Below are positions 54,127-62,434 of a stretch of 64,000 nucleotides of DNA, one piece after another. The notes under the pieces were generated by a model that made no database searches, was not told the DNA's origin, and worked only from the letters and a program-made list of their open reading frames with translations. The position numbers were made by a program, and so were the translations under genes. This DNA comes from Pontibacter virosus (GTDB taxonomy: Bacteria > Bacteroidota > Bacteroidia > Cytophagales > Hymenobacteraceae), in the NCBI RefSeq assembly GCF_003096355.1, contig NZ_QEKI01000001.1, positions 186,001 through 250,000 on the forward strand, read 5' to 3'. Each line of letters begins with the position of its first letter. Position 1 is the stretch's first letter.

Positions 54127-54180
54127 AATCCTTTAGGAATCCTGAATATGCTTTTTAATCCTGAGAATCCTGATTCAGAC
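54127..54180. repeat. iterated AATCCTG element
   Basis: AATCCTT once (54127) and AATCCTG three times (54138, 54157, 54166), ending in ATTCAGAC just before the rdgB ATG. It looks like a known type of AATCCTG-rich intergenic element in Bacteroidota, from memory. It overlaps a spurious upstream start. Confidence 0.6.
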
Positions 54181-54183
54181 AAC

Positions 54184-54762
54184 ATGAAAGAACTCTGCTT
54201 CGCCACTAACAACAAGAATAAAGTAGCCGAGGTAAGCCGCATGCTCGAAGGCAAGTATAAACTACTCACTTTGGGGGACATTGGCTGCCACGAAGAACTG
54301 GCTGAGGACCAGGACACGCTGGAGGGCAATTCCCGTCAGAAGGCCCAGTACGTGTGGGAAAAGTTTAAGGTCAACTGCTTCGCAGACGACACCGGGCTGG
54401 AGGTGGACGCCATCTGTGGGGAGCCTGGGGTATACTCCGCCCGCTATGCCGGGCCACAGCGCAACGATGCCGATAACATACGCCACCTCCTCAAGAACCT
54501 CGAAGGCCACGACATTCGCCGTGCCCGCTTTCGCACCTCTATCACGTTATACCTGGATGGGCAGGAGTACCAGTTCGAAGGCATCGTGAACGGACAGATC
54601 ACTACCGAATGGAAAGGCGACAAGGGCTTTGGCTACGATCCTGTGTTCGTACCGGATAGCCACGACCGCACCTTTGCCGAGATGACGCCGGAAGAAAAAA
54701 ATGCCATCAGTCATCGTGGGGAGGCCATCCGCAAGCTGGTGGAATTTTTGAAGGCACAGTAG
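54184..54762 (+). CDS. rdgB: RdgB/HAM1-type non-canonical purine NTP pyrophosphatase
   Basis: A 192-residue enzyme hydrolysing dITP/XTP to monophosphates, so keeping deaminated purines out of DNA. The ATG at 54184 matches the family start (KELCFATNNKNKVAEV); the longer frame upstream reads through the AATCCTG repeat. Motifs: TNNKNK, FADDTGLEVDAICGEPGVYSARYAG (partly conserved) and GFGYDPVF, followed by the AEMTPEEKNAISHR signature. Length is normal. Confidence 0.96.
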   Translation: MKELCFATNNKNKVAEVSRMLEGKYKLLTLGDIGCHEELAEDQDTLEGNSRQKAQYVWEKFKVNCFADDTGLEVDAICGEPGVYSARYAGPQRNDADNIRHLLKNLEGHDIRRARFRTSITLYLDGQEYQFEGIVNGQITTEWKGDKGFGYDPVFVPDSHDRTFAEMTPEEKNAISHRGEAIRKLVEFLKAQ

Positions 54763-54817
54763 CGTTTGGGAGGTAAAATAATTAGCTCAGGCTGTAGCCA
54801 CATTGCCCTTAAAAGAC

Positions 54818-54825
54818 TAATTTTG
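54818..54825 (+). promoter_or_regulatory. udk: -7 promoter element TAATTTTG of udk
   Basis: Exact TAnnTTTG match, 22 bases before the ATG at 54848. Confidence 0.6.
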
Positions 54826-54847
54826 TAGCCTGAAACTATAATCTCCA

Positions 54848-55462
54848 ATGCAAAAGCCATTTATCGTCGGAATTACAGGAGGTAGTGCTTCAGGGAAAAC
54901 CACTTTTTTGAATAGACTACTTGCTTCTTTCTCTCCTGAGCACATCTGTCTTATCTCTCAGGACAACTACTACAAAGACCGCGAGCACCAGACCCGCGAC
55001 CTCAACGGGGTCGTCAACTTCGACCTCCCCTCCTGCATCGACGACGAAGCTTACGCACAGGACATCCTGAAGCTAAGCCGGGGCGAAACCGTTTACCGCA
55101 AAGAGTACACCTTCAACAACCCCAACGTAGTACCCAGGCAACTGGAGTTTAAACCGGCTCCTATTGTGGTGGTAGAGGGTATTTTCGTTTTCTACTTTGA
55201 GGAAATTGCCAAACTGCTCGATCTCAAGGTATACATTGACGCCAAAGAGTACATTAAGCTGCAGCGCCGCATCGTACGTGACAAAGTAGAGCGCGGCTAC
55301 GACCTCGATGATGTGCTGTACCGCTACACGCACCATGTGGCACCCACTTACGAGAAATACATCAAGCCATATAAAAACGACGCAGACATCATCATCCCGA
55401 ACAACGAGAAGTTTGACCGCGGACTGGAGGTGCTGACTACATTTCTTAACTCCAAAATATAA
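54848..55462 (+). CDS. udk: uridine kinase
   Basis: A 204-residue kinase phosphorylating uridine/cytidine for pyrimidine salvage. The P-loop is GGSASGKT (residues 10-17). QDNYYKD and the long helix RIVRDKVERGYDLDDVLYRY match the Udk family. Length is normal. The TrkA-type gene follows after 2 bases and is co-transcribed. Confidence 0.96.
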   Translation: MQKPFIVGITGGSASGKTTFLNRLLASFSPEHICLISQDNYYKDREHQTRDLNGVVNFDLPSCIDDEAYAQDILKLSRGETVYRKEYTFNNPNVVPRQLEFKPAPIVVVEGIFVFYFEEIAKLLDLKVYIDAKEYIKLQRRIVRDKVERGYDLDDVLYRYTHHVAPTYEKYIKPYKNDADIIIPNNEKFDRGLEVLTTFLNSKI

Positions 55463-55464
55463 GG

Positions 55465-56157
55465 ATGCGACACAAGTTTGCAGTAATAGGATTGGGTAGG
55501 TTCGGCAACTCCATCGCCCGCACGCTCGCAGAACGCGGCGCAGAGGTGCTCGCCGTCGACAACAACGAAGACCATGTAGAGGACATAAAGGAGGACGTGG
55601 CCTACGCCGTAGCCCTGGACGCAACGGATATCCGGGCACTGGAGGCGCAAAACGTACAGGACATGGACGCGGCCATCGTGGCCATCGGCGAGGACTTTGA
55701 GGCCTTGCTCATAACAACGGCCAACCTGCAGGAACTCAACATCAAGCGAATCATCACACGTGCCGCCAATAAGCAGCAGCGCCGCATTCTGGAGAAAATG
55801 GGGATACAGGAAATTCTGTCACCGGAGGGGGAAGTTGGCAAAACGGTGGCCGAGCGCCTGCTGCAGCCGAACATCCGCACCTTCCTGCCGCTGCCCGACA
55901 ACTACGAGATCGTGGAAATCAATACCCCGCGTGGTATCGCTAATAAGAGCCTGGCCAAGATATCGCTGCGTGAGAAGTATAACCTCAACATGATCACGAT
56001 CAAGCGCTTTTTCGAGGAGATACAGGACGGCAAACCGACCCAGGTAGAGCACATCATCGGTGTACCGAAGGCCGACACCATTATCTATCCTTCTGACATT
56101 CTGATTCTTATCGGAAAAAAGCACGACATCAAACGATTTATTGATATAAACCGCTAA
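55465..56157 (+). CDS. TrkA/KtrA-type potassium-uptake regulatory protein
   Basis: A 230-residue RCK protein. The N-terminal Rossmann fold GLGRFGNSIARTL binds NAD or ATP/ADP (about residues 1-120). The C-terminal TrkA_C domain (about 140-225) ends near ILIGKKHDI. It should gate a Ktr/Trk potassium channel subunit. No channel gene is next to it; its partner must be elsewhere. It is coupled to udk (2-base gap). Confidence 0.93.
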   Translation: MRHKFAVIGLGRFGNSIARTLAERGAEVLAVDNNEDHVEDIKEDVAYAVALDATDIRALEAQNVQDMDAAIVAIGEDFEALLITTANLQELNIKRIITRAANKQQRRILEKMGIQEILSPEGEVGKTVAERLLQPNIRTFLPLPDNYEIVEINTPRGIANKSLAKISLREKYNLNMITIKRFFEEIQDGKPTQVEHIIGVPKADTIIYPSDILILIGKKHDIKRFIDINR

Positions 56158-56184
56158 CAGGTTTTAATTTTTCATAGAAAGCCT

Positions 56185-56192
56185 TACATTTG
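56185..56192 (+). promoter_or_regulatory. -7 promoter element TACATTTG before the 56.2 kb gene
   Basis: Exact TAnnTTTG match. Predicted transcription start is 56199, two bases before the ATG at 56201, so the gene would be nearly leaderless. Confidence 0.5.
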
Positions 56193-56200
56193 CTTTCTGT

Positions 56201-56572
56201 ATGCCACACGCAGCCAACATATTGCCACACTTACGTCATCTTCTGATGACTGTAACCCTGCTTTGGGCGCTTATGCTCAATGGGCAGGAGGTCGTGGCGT
56301 ATACCTACACGGCGCAAGGCACTCCTGTGAAGTCGGCCTCGCAACTGGCCACGGCCCCACAGGAAAAAACGGTTGTCAAGCAAAAGGTGATGTTGGAGGC
56401 AACGACCTCCTTTGTGGTACTCAATCTGGAGCAGAACGCACTGGAGCCAACACCTATACCTGCTTTTGCCAAAGCCACTGACGAAGCGCTGCCTGCCTAT
56501 GCGGCCAGAGCGCCCGGAGCCGGCTTTGTCGCCCGCTTCTTCCCTATTTCCATTCAACCCAACGCTCCCTAA
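56201..56572 (+). CDS. small hypothetical exported or membrane-anchored protein
   Basis: A 123-residue protein not recognised. It has a hydrophobic segment at residues 12-27 (LRHLLMTVTLLWALML) and an Ala/Pro/Thr-rich remainder without domains. An exact promoter -7 element precedes it by 8 bases. An alternative start is the ATG at 56246. It might belong with the secDF gene downstream, but that is only position. Confidence 0.5.
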   Translation: MPHAANILPHLRHLLMTVTLLWALMLNGQEVVAYTYTAQGTPVKSASQLATAPQEKTVVKQKVMLEATTSFVVLNLEQNALEPTPIPAFAKATDEALPAYAARAPGAGFVARFFPISIQPNAP

Positions 56573-56744
56573 GCGTATTCCTTTCCCCGCAGGCCCACAC
56601 TCGGGCCTGATCCGTTGCGCATACCTAAATTTCAAGGTATAGCGGAACAGCTTCACAGCATTTCTTGGTTTACTTAAGATGACACCGCTGTGATTTCCAG
56701 AGTATTACCATTATTTCAACTATACTTTTTTTATCAACCAACCC

Positions 56745-59700
56745 ATGCGGAATAAGAATTTCATCATCATTATGACCGTGATAGTATCGGCACTCTGCCT
56801 GTACTACCTGTCATTCTCGTTCGTTGCCCGCAGTGTGCAAAAAGACGCTGAGGCCTACGCCACAGATGCACAAGGCAACGTAGACCACGCCAAGCAGCAG
56901 TCGTACCTCGACTCGGTGTGGAGAGAGCCTGTTTACAATTTTCTTGGTGCTGAGTATACCTACCAGGAAGTAAAAGAGAACGAATTGGGCCTCGGCCTTG
57001 ACCTTCGTGGCGGTATGCACGTGGTGCTGGAGGTATCTCCGGTAGAGATTGTGAAGTCGCTTGCCGGCAACAGCAAAGACCCTAACTTCCTCAAAGCCCT
57101 TGCCCGCGCGCAGGAAATGCAGCGCAACAGCCAGGAGCGTTTCCCGAATTTGTTTGCCGAGGCTTACCGCGAAATCGAGCCGGATGGACGTCTGAGCCGT
57201 ATCTTCTCGAACACCGTTACCCGTGGCAAGATCAGCTACGAGTCTAGCAACGCCGAGGTGGTGGACGTGATTAACCAGGAAGTAGAGGAAGCCATTGAGC
57301 GCTCGTTCAACATCCTGCGTACCCGCGTTGACAAATTCGGTGTGAACCAGCCAAACATTCAGCGCCTGGGCCGCAGTGGTCGTATCCAGATCGAATTGCC
57401 AGGCGTAGACAACCCTGACCGTGTGCGCAAGCTCCTGCAAGGTATGGCTAACCTGGAGTTCTGGGAAGTATGGACACCGGAAGAAGTATCACCTTATTTC
57501 ACACAGCTGAGCGACCACCTTAACAAAGAAGAAAAAGCCGGTCGTCTGAACATTCGCAGTTCTTCTGCACAAGCAGCTCCAACAACTGCCGGAACTACGC
57601 CGTCTGCCGTACAGGATGCCGCCGCTGACGACGTGCTGGCGCAGGCTGCCGCTACTTCTAACGACACAGCTGCCGCTGCTAACGACACCACAGCACTTGC
57701 TTCTGCTGATCAGGCCAAGGCTGACTCTGCTGATGCGCTTCAGGCGCTGCAGGAAGAGCAGATGGGCGTAATGGGCCGTTTGTTCACCATGATGCCAGGT
57801 GGTATCGGTGCCAACGTGCGCGACACCGCCAAAATCAACGAGATTTTCAACAGACCTGACGTACGTGCTATCTTCCCTCCTAACATGAAGTTCCTGTGGG
57901 GTGTGAAGCCGCTGCAAGGCGAAAACCGTCAGGAGTTTGTAGAGTTCTACTCTGTGAAGAAAGGTCGTGACGGCAAAGCGCCAATGACCGGTGATGCCGT
58001 GAACGACGCTCGTCAGGACTTTGACCAGAACGGTCGCCCTGAGATCAACATGACCATGACGCCAACCGGTGCCAAGCGCTGGGCAAACCTGACAGGCAAC
58101 AACGTCGGCCGCCAGGTGGCGATTGTGCTTGACAACTATGTATACTCTGCGCCAGTAGTGCAGGGCGAGATTACAGGCGGTAACTCTTCTATCACAGGTA
58201 ACTTTACCATTGAAGAAGCAAAAGACCTTGCCAACATCCTGAAGGCCGGTAAAATGCCAGCTCCTACCCGTATCGTGGAAGAAGCCATCGTGGGTCCTTC
58301 ATTGGGTCAGGAGGCCATCAACCAGGGTCTGATCTCTACTGTGGCTGGTCTGGTACTGGTTATCCTCTTCATGATTGCCTACTATGCGCGCGGCGGCTTT
58401 ATCGCTGACCTTGCCTTGTTGTTCAACGTGTTCTTTATCCTGGGCGTGCTGGCTCAGTTTGGAGCGGCACTCACCTTGCCTGGTATCGCCGGTATCGTGC
58501 TCACACTGGGTATGGCCGTGGATGCGAACGTACTGATATTTGAACGTATGCGCGAGGAAGCCGCTAAAGGCCTGAGCATTCGGGATGTTATCAATAAGGG
58601 TTACGAGAAGGCGTTCAGCTCTATTTTGGATGCGAACGTGACAACGTTCCTGGTTGGCTTCATTCTTTACTTCTTCGGTTCTGGTCCGGTAAAAGGCTTT
58701 GCCATTACCCTGATGATAGGTATTGTTACGTCGTTCTTCACATCGGTATTTATCTCCAGAATCCTGGTTGAGCGTAGCTTCAAGAGAAGCGGAAAGCTTT
58801 CCTTCTCGACTTCGATTGCAGACAGAATGTTCCGCAACGTGAAGTTTGATGTAATGAAGATCAGAAAACCTGCCTACGCCTTCTCGCTGAGCGTAATTGT
58901 GCTCGGATTTGTAGCCATGTTCATCAACGGTGGCCCTAACCTGGGCGTTGACTTCAAAGGTGGCCGCTCTTACGTAGTGGAGTTTGACCAGGCTATACCT
59001 GCACCAGACCTGCGCTCTGCCCTGTTAGACGATTTTGAGTCTGCTGGTACGGAAGTGAAGACATTTGGTGCCTCTAACCGTGTGAAGATCACCACCAGCT
59101 GGCTGGCGGAAGATGAAAGCACACAGGCCGATGGGCGTGTAATGGATGCCCTGATGCAGGGACTTGACCAGTACGGCAACCAAAATCCGGAAATTCTGAG
59201 CTCTTCTAAAGTAGGTGCTACGATGGCCGACGATATCCAGAAAACAGCTCTCTTGGCTGTGCTGCTTTCATTGGCAGGTATCTTTATCTACGTGATGCTC
59301 CGCTTCAGCAAGTGGCAGTTCTCACTGGGTGGTGTTATCGCCTTGCTGCACGACGCACTCATGATTATTGCGGTGTTCTCTATTCTGGAGCTAATGGGCA
59401 TTTCTTATGAAATTGACCAGGTGTTTGTAGCCGCTATCCTGACCATCATAGGTTTCTCCATCAACGATACCGTGGTAATCTTTGACCGTGTGCGTGAGTA
59501 TATCAACGATAATCCGAACAAGCACATCAGAGACCTGGTTAACCCGGCGCTGATCAGCACCTTCAGCCGTACTATGATCACCTCACTCACCTTGCTGGTT
59601 GTGGTAGTAGTACTGTTCATCTTTGGTGGTGAAGTACTGCGCGGCTTCTCACTGGCCATGATCATTGGTGTACTGGCAGGTAGCTACTCCTCCCTGTTCA

Positions 59701-59771
59701 TTGCGACACCAATCGTAATCGACACCATGAAAAAGAAGGAAACTCCGGTAGCTTCCGCTAAAATGGCCTAA
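56745..59771 (+). CDS. secDF: fused protein-export membrane protein SecDF
   Basis: A 1008-residue fusion of SecD and SecF, typical of Bacteroidota. It uses the proton gradient to complete SecYEG export. SecD part: helix 1 at about 5-25, then LGLGLDLRGGMHVVLEV, and a periplasmic P1 region with an Ala/Asp/Thr-rich insert (about 275-345) that is not part of the core. The GMAVDANVLIFERMREE motif marks the SecD membrane domain, GVDFKGGRSYVV marks the start of the SecF part, and FSINDTVVIFDRVRE the SecF membrane domain. Length fits the fused form. Followed by a terminator. Confidence 0.97.
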   Translation: MRNKNFIIIMTVIVSALCLYYLSFSFVARSVQKDAEAYATDAQGNVDHAKQQSYLDSVWREPVYNFLGAEYTYQEVKENELGLGLDLRGGMHVVLEVSPVEIVKSLAGNSKDPNFLKALARAQEMQRNSQERFPNLFAEAYREIEPDGRLSRIFSNTVTRGKISYESSNAEVVDVINQEVEEAIERSFNILRTRVDKFGVNQPNIQRLGRSGRIQIELPGVDNPDRVRKLLQGMANLEFWEVWTPEEVSPYFTQLSDHLNKEEKAGRLNIRSSSAQAAPTTAGTTPSAVQDAAADDVLAQAAATSNDTAAAANDTTALASADQAKADSADALQALQEEQMGVMGRLFTMMPGGIGANVRDTAKINEIFNRPDVRAIFPPNMKFLWGVKPLQGENRQEFVEFYSVKKGRDGKAPMTGDAVNDARQDFDQNGRPEINMTMTPTGAKRWANLTGNNVGRQVAIVLDNYVYSAPVVQGEITGGNSSITGNFTIEEAKDLANILKAGKMPAPTRIVEEAIVGPSLGQEAINQGLISTVAGLVLVILFMIAYYARGGFIADLALLFNVFFILGVLAQFGAALTLPGIAGIVLTLGMAVDANVLIFERMREEAAKGLSIRDVINKGYEKAFSSILDANVTTFLVGFILYFFGSGPVKGFAITLMIGIVTSFFTSVFISRILVERSFKRSGKLSFSTSIADRMFRNVKFDVMKIRKPAYAFSLSVIVLGFVAMFINGGPNLGVDFKGGRSYVVEFDQAIPAPDLRSALLDDFESAGTEVKTFGASNRVKITTSWLAEDESTQADGRVMDALMQGLDQYGNQNPEILSSSKVGATMADDIQKTALLAVLLSLAGIFIYVMLRFSKWQFSLGGVIALLHDALMIIAVFSILELMGISYEIDQVFVAAILTIIGFSINDTVVIFDRVREYINDNPNKHIRDLVNPALISTFSRTMITSLTLLVVVVVLFIFGGEVLRGFSLAMIIGVLAGSYSSLFIATPIVIDTMKKKETPVASAKMA

Positions 59772-59791
59772 TCGACGGTTAGGTATAAACT

Positions 59792-59827
59792 AAAAACTCC
59801 CGCCTCTGCAAAGGGCGGGAGTTTTTT
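59792..59827 (+). terminator. terminator after secDF
   Basis: AACTCCCGCC / GGCGGGAGTT stem with a T-run (TTTTTT). Confidence 0.92.
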
Positions 59828-59835
59828 ATTGAGAA

Positions 59836-59851
59836 AGGTATAGCTATACCT
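59836..59851. repeat. perfect 16-bp palindrome AGGTATAGCTATACCT
   Basis: Two copies of the dispersed motif face each other with no spacer, between the secDF and nfu terminators. Confidence 0.85.
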
Positions 59852-59857
59852 AAAAAC

Positions 59858-59894
59858 AAAAGGGCCGGCTCTCCATTCAGAGCCGGCCCTTTTA
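59858..59894 (-). terminator. terminator after the Nfu gene
   Basis: AAAAGGGCCGGCTCT / AGAGCCGGCCCTTTT stem with a 6-base loop. A T-rich tail (TTTTGTTTTT) is on the minus strand. Confidence 0.9.
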
Positions 59895-59912
59895 TTTATT
59901 GATAATGATAGC

Positions 59913-60527
59913 TTAGATGGTCACACCGTCGGCAACTACTTCTGTTACTTCAGGCACCATACGCTTCAACAGGTTCTCGATACCGGCTTTTAGCGTTACA
60001 GTAGCCGATGGGCAGCCACTGCAAGAACCCTGCAGGTGCACAGTCACCACACCATCTTTGTAAGACTTAAAGCTGATGTTACCACCATCCTGCTCAACGG
60101 CCGGGCGTACATAGTTTTCCAACAGGTCAGTTACTTTCTTCGCGATGGCAGCATCGTCTGCAGACACCTCACCGTTCGCTTCGGTGTTCGGAGCTGGTTT
60201 ATTCGCCTGGAAACCTTCTACAAAAATCGGCCCGCCCGCCTCTACATACGACTTCAGGAAAGTGCGCAGCTCAGGTATAAGCTTCACCCACTCGATGTTG
60301 GCAGCTTTTGTCACTGTCACGAAGTTGCTGGCAATAAACACACGCGTAACGTAATCGAAGTTAAAGAGCTCCTGCGCCAAAGGCGAATCAGCGGCACTCT
60401 CTAAGTTCGGGTAGTCTACGCTCTGGCCGTCTGGCAGAAGGCCTACGTTCATCACAAACTTCATGGACTCGGGGTTCGGGTTGGCCTCGGCGTATACCGA
60501 AACCGTCTTTTCTCTATTTTCTAACAT
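59913..60527 (-). CDS. nfu: NifU-like Fe-S scaffold (Nfu)
   Basis: A 204-residue protein with an N-terminal Nfu_N domain (about residues 10-100, NPNPESMKFVMN) and a C-terminal NifU-like domain. The cluster-binding CxxC is C169 and C172 in GSCSGCPSATVTLK. It delivers Fe-S clusters to target enzymes. Monocistronic, with a consensus -7 element and terminator. Confidence 0.95.
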   Translation of the reverse strand: MLENREKTVSVYAEANPNPESMKFVMNVGLLPDGQSVDYPNLESAADSPLAQELFNFDYVTRVFIASNFVTVTKAANIEWVKLIPELRTFLKSYVEAGGPIFVEGFQANKPAPNTEANGEVSADDAAIAKKVTDLLENYVRPAVEQDGGNISFKSYKDGVVTVHLQGSCSGCPSATVTLKAGIENLLKRMVPEVTEVVADGVTI

Positions 60528-60575
60528 GGATATCAGCGTTTTAAATTAAAACCTAGGCCTTCGCCTTAAAGTTTC

Positions 60576-60583
60576 CAAAATTA
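60576..60583 (-). promoter_or_regulatory. nfu: -7 promoter element TAATTTTG of nfu
   Basis: Exact TAnnTTTG match on the minus strand, 48 bases before the ATG. Confidence 0.55.
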
Positions 60584-60736
60584 CTCAATTATTCTGACAA
60601 GTGATAGTGCTCTACAGGTGGTGTTAATCTTCAGAAGCGCATAAAGCTTACTTTCTTTTCAGGTAGTTGGGCGGGCAAAGTGACAAATCAGTGGTGTCTA
60701 TACAACAATTTGGCTAGCTATTTAGCCCAGAAAATG

Positions 60737-60744
60737 TATCTTTG
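60737..60744 (+). promoter_or_regulatory. -7 promoter element TATCTTTG of the 60.8 kb antiporter gene
   Basis: Exact TAnnTTTG match. TTTG at 60709-60712 is 24 bases upstream, one base over the usual range. The leader is about 40 bases. Confidence 0.65.
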
Positions 60745-60790
60745 TAACGCAGTTAAATTTTTGACCTGAAAAACACTCCGCACATTTAAC

Positions 60791-62182
60791 ATGCTTTATA
60801 ACTACATTCTGCTGGCGCAAGCGCAGCAAGCCGTTCCTGGTTTCCTGATTATTCCCTTCTTACTCCTGATTGGCCTTATCGCCAGTGGTCCTATTTTCTT
60901 CGGCCATTTTTGGGAGCATAATTACAAAAAAATAGCTGTCATCCTGGGGCTTACCGTACTGGCCTACTACCTGTTTGTGTTAGGCGATGTGCACATGCCA
61001 GCCCATACCCTGGCAGAGTACTTCACTTTTGCTGTGTTGCTCAGCTCCCTTTACATTGCGGCCGGCGGCATCTACCTGAACGTGAATGCCAAAGCTACCC
61101 CACTGATAAACGTAGCGCTGGTGGCCGTTGGCGCCATTTTAGCCAACTTTATCGGTACCACAGGTGCCTCTTTGCTATTGATTCGCCCGTTCATGCGCCT
61201 GAATGCGCACCGGCTTCAGCCTTATCAGATCGTATTCTTCATTTTTATCGTGAGTAATGCGGGAGGCCTGTTAACCCCGCTGGGCGATCCGCCGCTGTTC
61301 ATCGGTTTCATTAAAGGAGTGCCATTCTTCTGGACATTGCAGCATCTGTTTATTCCATGGGTGCTATCTATCGGACTGCTTTGCTTCCTGTTCTACTTCG
61401 TGGATAGACGCAACAAGGGCAACGACATTGTAGCTGAGCTCGATGTAGTGGAGCCGAGCTCCGGCAAAACAGAATTCAGCTTCAGCGGCCGTCGCAACCT
61501 GTTCTGGCTGGCCATCATCATTGGTGCCGTGTTCCTCGACCCGAACGTAATCGATGCGCTGCCACACATTTACTATGACGGCAACAAGTTCTCATACCTG
61601 CGCGAAATCATACAGTTGGGTGCCGCCTTTATGTGTTTCCGCTTTTCAAACAAAGAAGCCTTGGCAGGCAACCAATTCAACTTCCACCCGATTCTGGAAG
61701 TCGTGTTCCTGTTCTTCGGTATCTTCTTTACCATGATGCCTGCCCTGCAGCTATCTGCCGAAATCGCTTCTTCACCAGCTTACGCTCACTTCATTACGCC
61801 TAACTTCCTTTACTGGGCCACGGGTTCGCTTTCAGGCTTCCTGGACAATGCACCTACCTATGCGAACTTCCTGTCGCTGGCGATGGCTAAGTTTGACCTG
61901 GCCCAGAACAACGTGGAAGATGTAAGGCAATTTGCCGCCGGCACCTCTGCTGCAGGTATGGAGACATTGATACAGCTCGAAGCCATCTCTCTGGCTGCCG
62001 TACTGTTTGGAGCCTTTACCTACATCGGCAACGGACCAAACTTTATGGTGAAGGCGATTGCAGAAAGCGCCGGTGTGAAAATGCCTTCTTTCTTCGGTTA
62101 CGTACTGCGTTACTCTATCCCGTTCCTGTTGCCGATCTTCCTGCTGATCTGGTTCCTGGTCGTGCATCTGAGGCTATTCTAG
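60791..62182 (+). CDS. sodium:proton antiporter / CitMHS-like membrane protein
   Basis: A 463-residue protein with about 12 membrane helices. NFIGTTGASLLLIRP and SNAGGLLTPLGDPPLFIGFIKGVPFFW match the ion-transporter (ArsB/NhaD/CitM) superfamily, with the G-D-P-P motif intact, and so does IGNGPNFMVKAIAESAGV near the end. It probably acts as a Na+/H+ antiporter, but citrate-type or other substrates are not excluded. Single gene with its own promoter and terminator. Confidence 0.88.
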   Translation: MLYNYILLAQAQQAVPGFLIIPFLLLIGLIASGPIFFGHFWEHNYKKIAVILGLTVLAYYLFVLGDVHMPAHTLAEYFTFAVLLSSLYIAAGGIYLNVNAKATPLINVALVAVGAILANFIGTTGASLLLIRPFMRLNAHRLQPYQIVFFIFIVSNAGGLLTPLGDPPLFIGFIKGVPFFWTLQHLFIPWVLSIGLLCFLFYFVDRRNKGNDIVAELDVVEPSSGKTEFSFSGRRNLFWLAIIIGAVFLDPNVIDALPHIYYDGNKFSYLREIIQLGAAFMCFRFSNKEALAGNQFNFHPILEVVFLFFGIFFTMMPALQLSAEIASSPAYAHFITPNFLYWATGSLSGFLDNAPTYANFLSLAMAKFDLAQNNVEDVRQFAAGTSAAGMETLIQLEAISLAAVLFGAFTYIGNGPNFMVKAIAESAGVKMPSFFGYVLRYSIPFLLPIFLLIWFLVVHLRLF

Positions 62183-62205
62183 ACCGTATGCTATAACAAT
62201 ATGAG

Positions 62206-62240
62206 AAGAGCCGTTCCTTTCAGTAAGGAACGGCTCTTTT
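62206..62240 (+). terminator. terminator after the 60.8 kb antiporter gene
   Basis: AAGAGCCGTTCCTT / AAGGAACGGCTCTT stem with a T-run (TTTTTCTTTT). Confidence 0.92.
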
Positions 62241-62363
62241 TCTTTTGTGTCCTGGTTTATTCATTAAGATGAAATCTATCTGTTTCTCTAATCAGGATAT
62301 GAAAATAAAGGTGTTTGACTGCCCCATAAGCACTTTAAGCGCCTTAAAACTAGGTTTTTTCGT

Positions 62364-62371
62364 TATATTTG
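62364..62371 (+). promoter_or_regulatory. -7 promoter element TATATTTG of the CPA1 antiporter gene
   Basis: Exact TAnnTTTG match, 63 bases before the ATG. No good -33 element at the usual spacing was found. Confidence 0.55.
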
Positions 62372-62434
62372 TCTTAAGCTGAAATCAAGCTGCACAAATC
62401 CTTATATACCTACCTTATCCCATAATCTTAGTGT

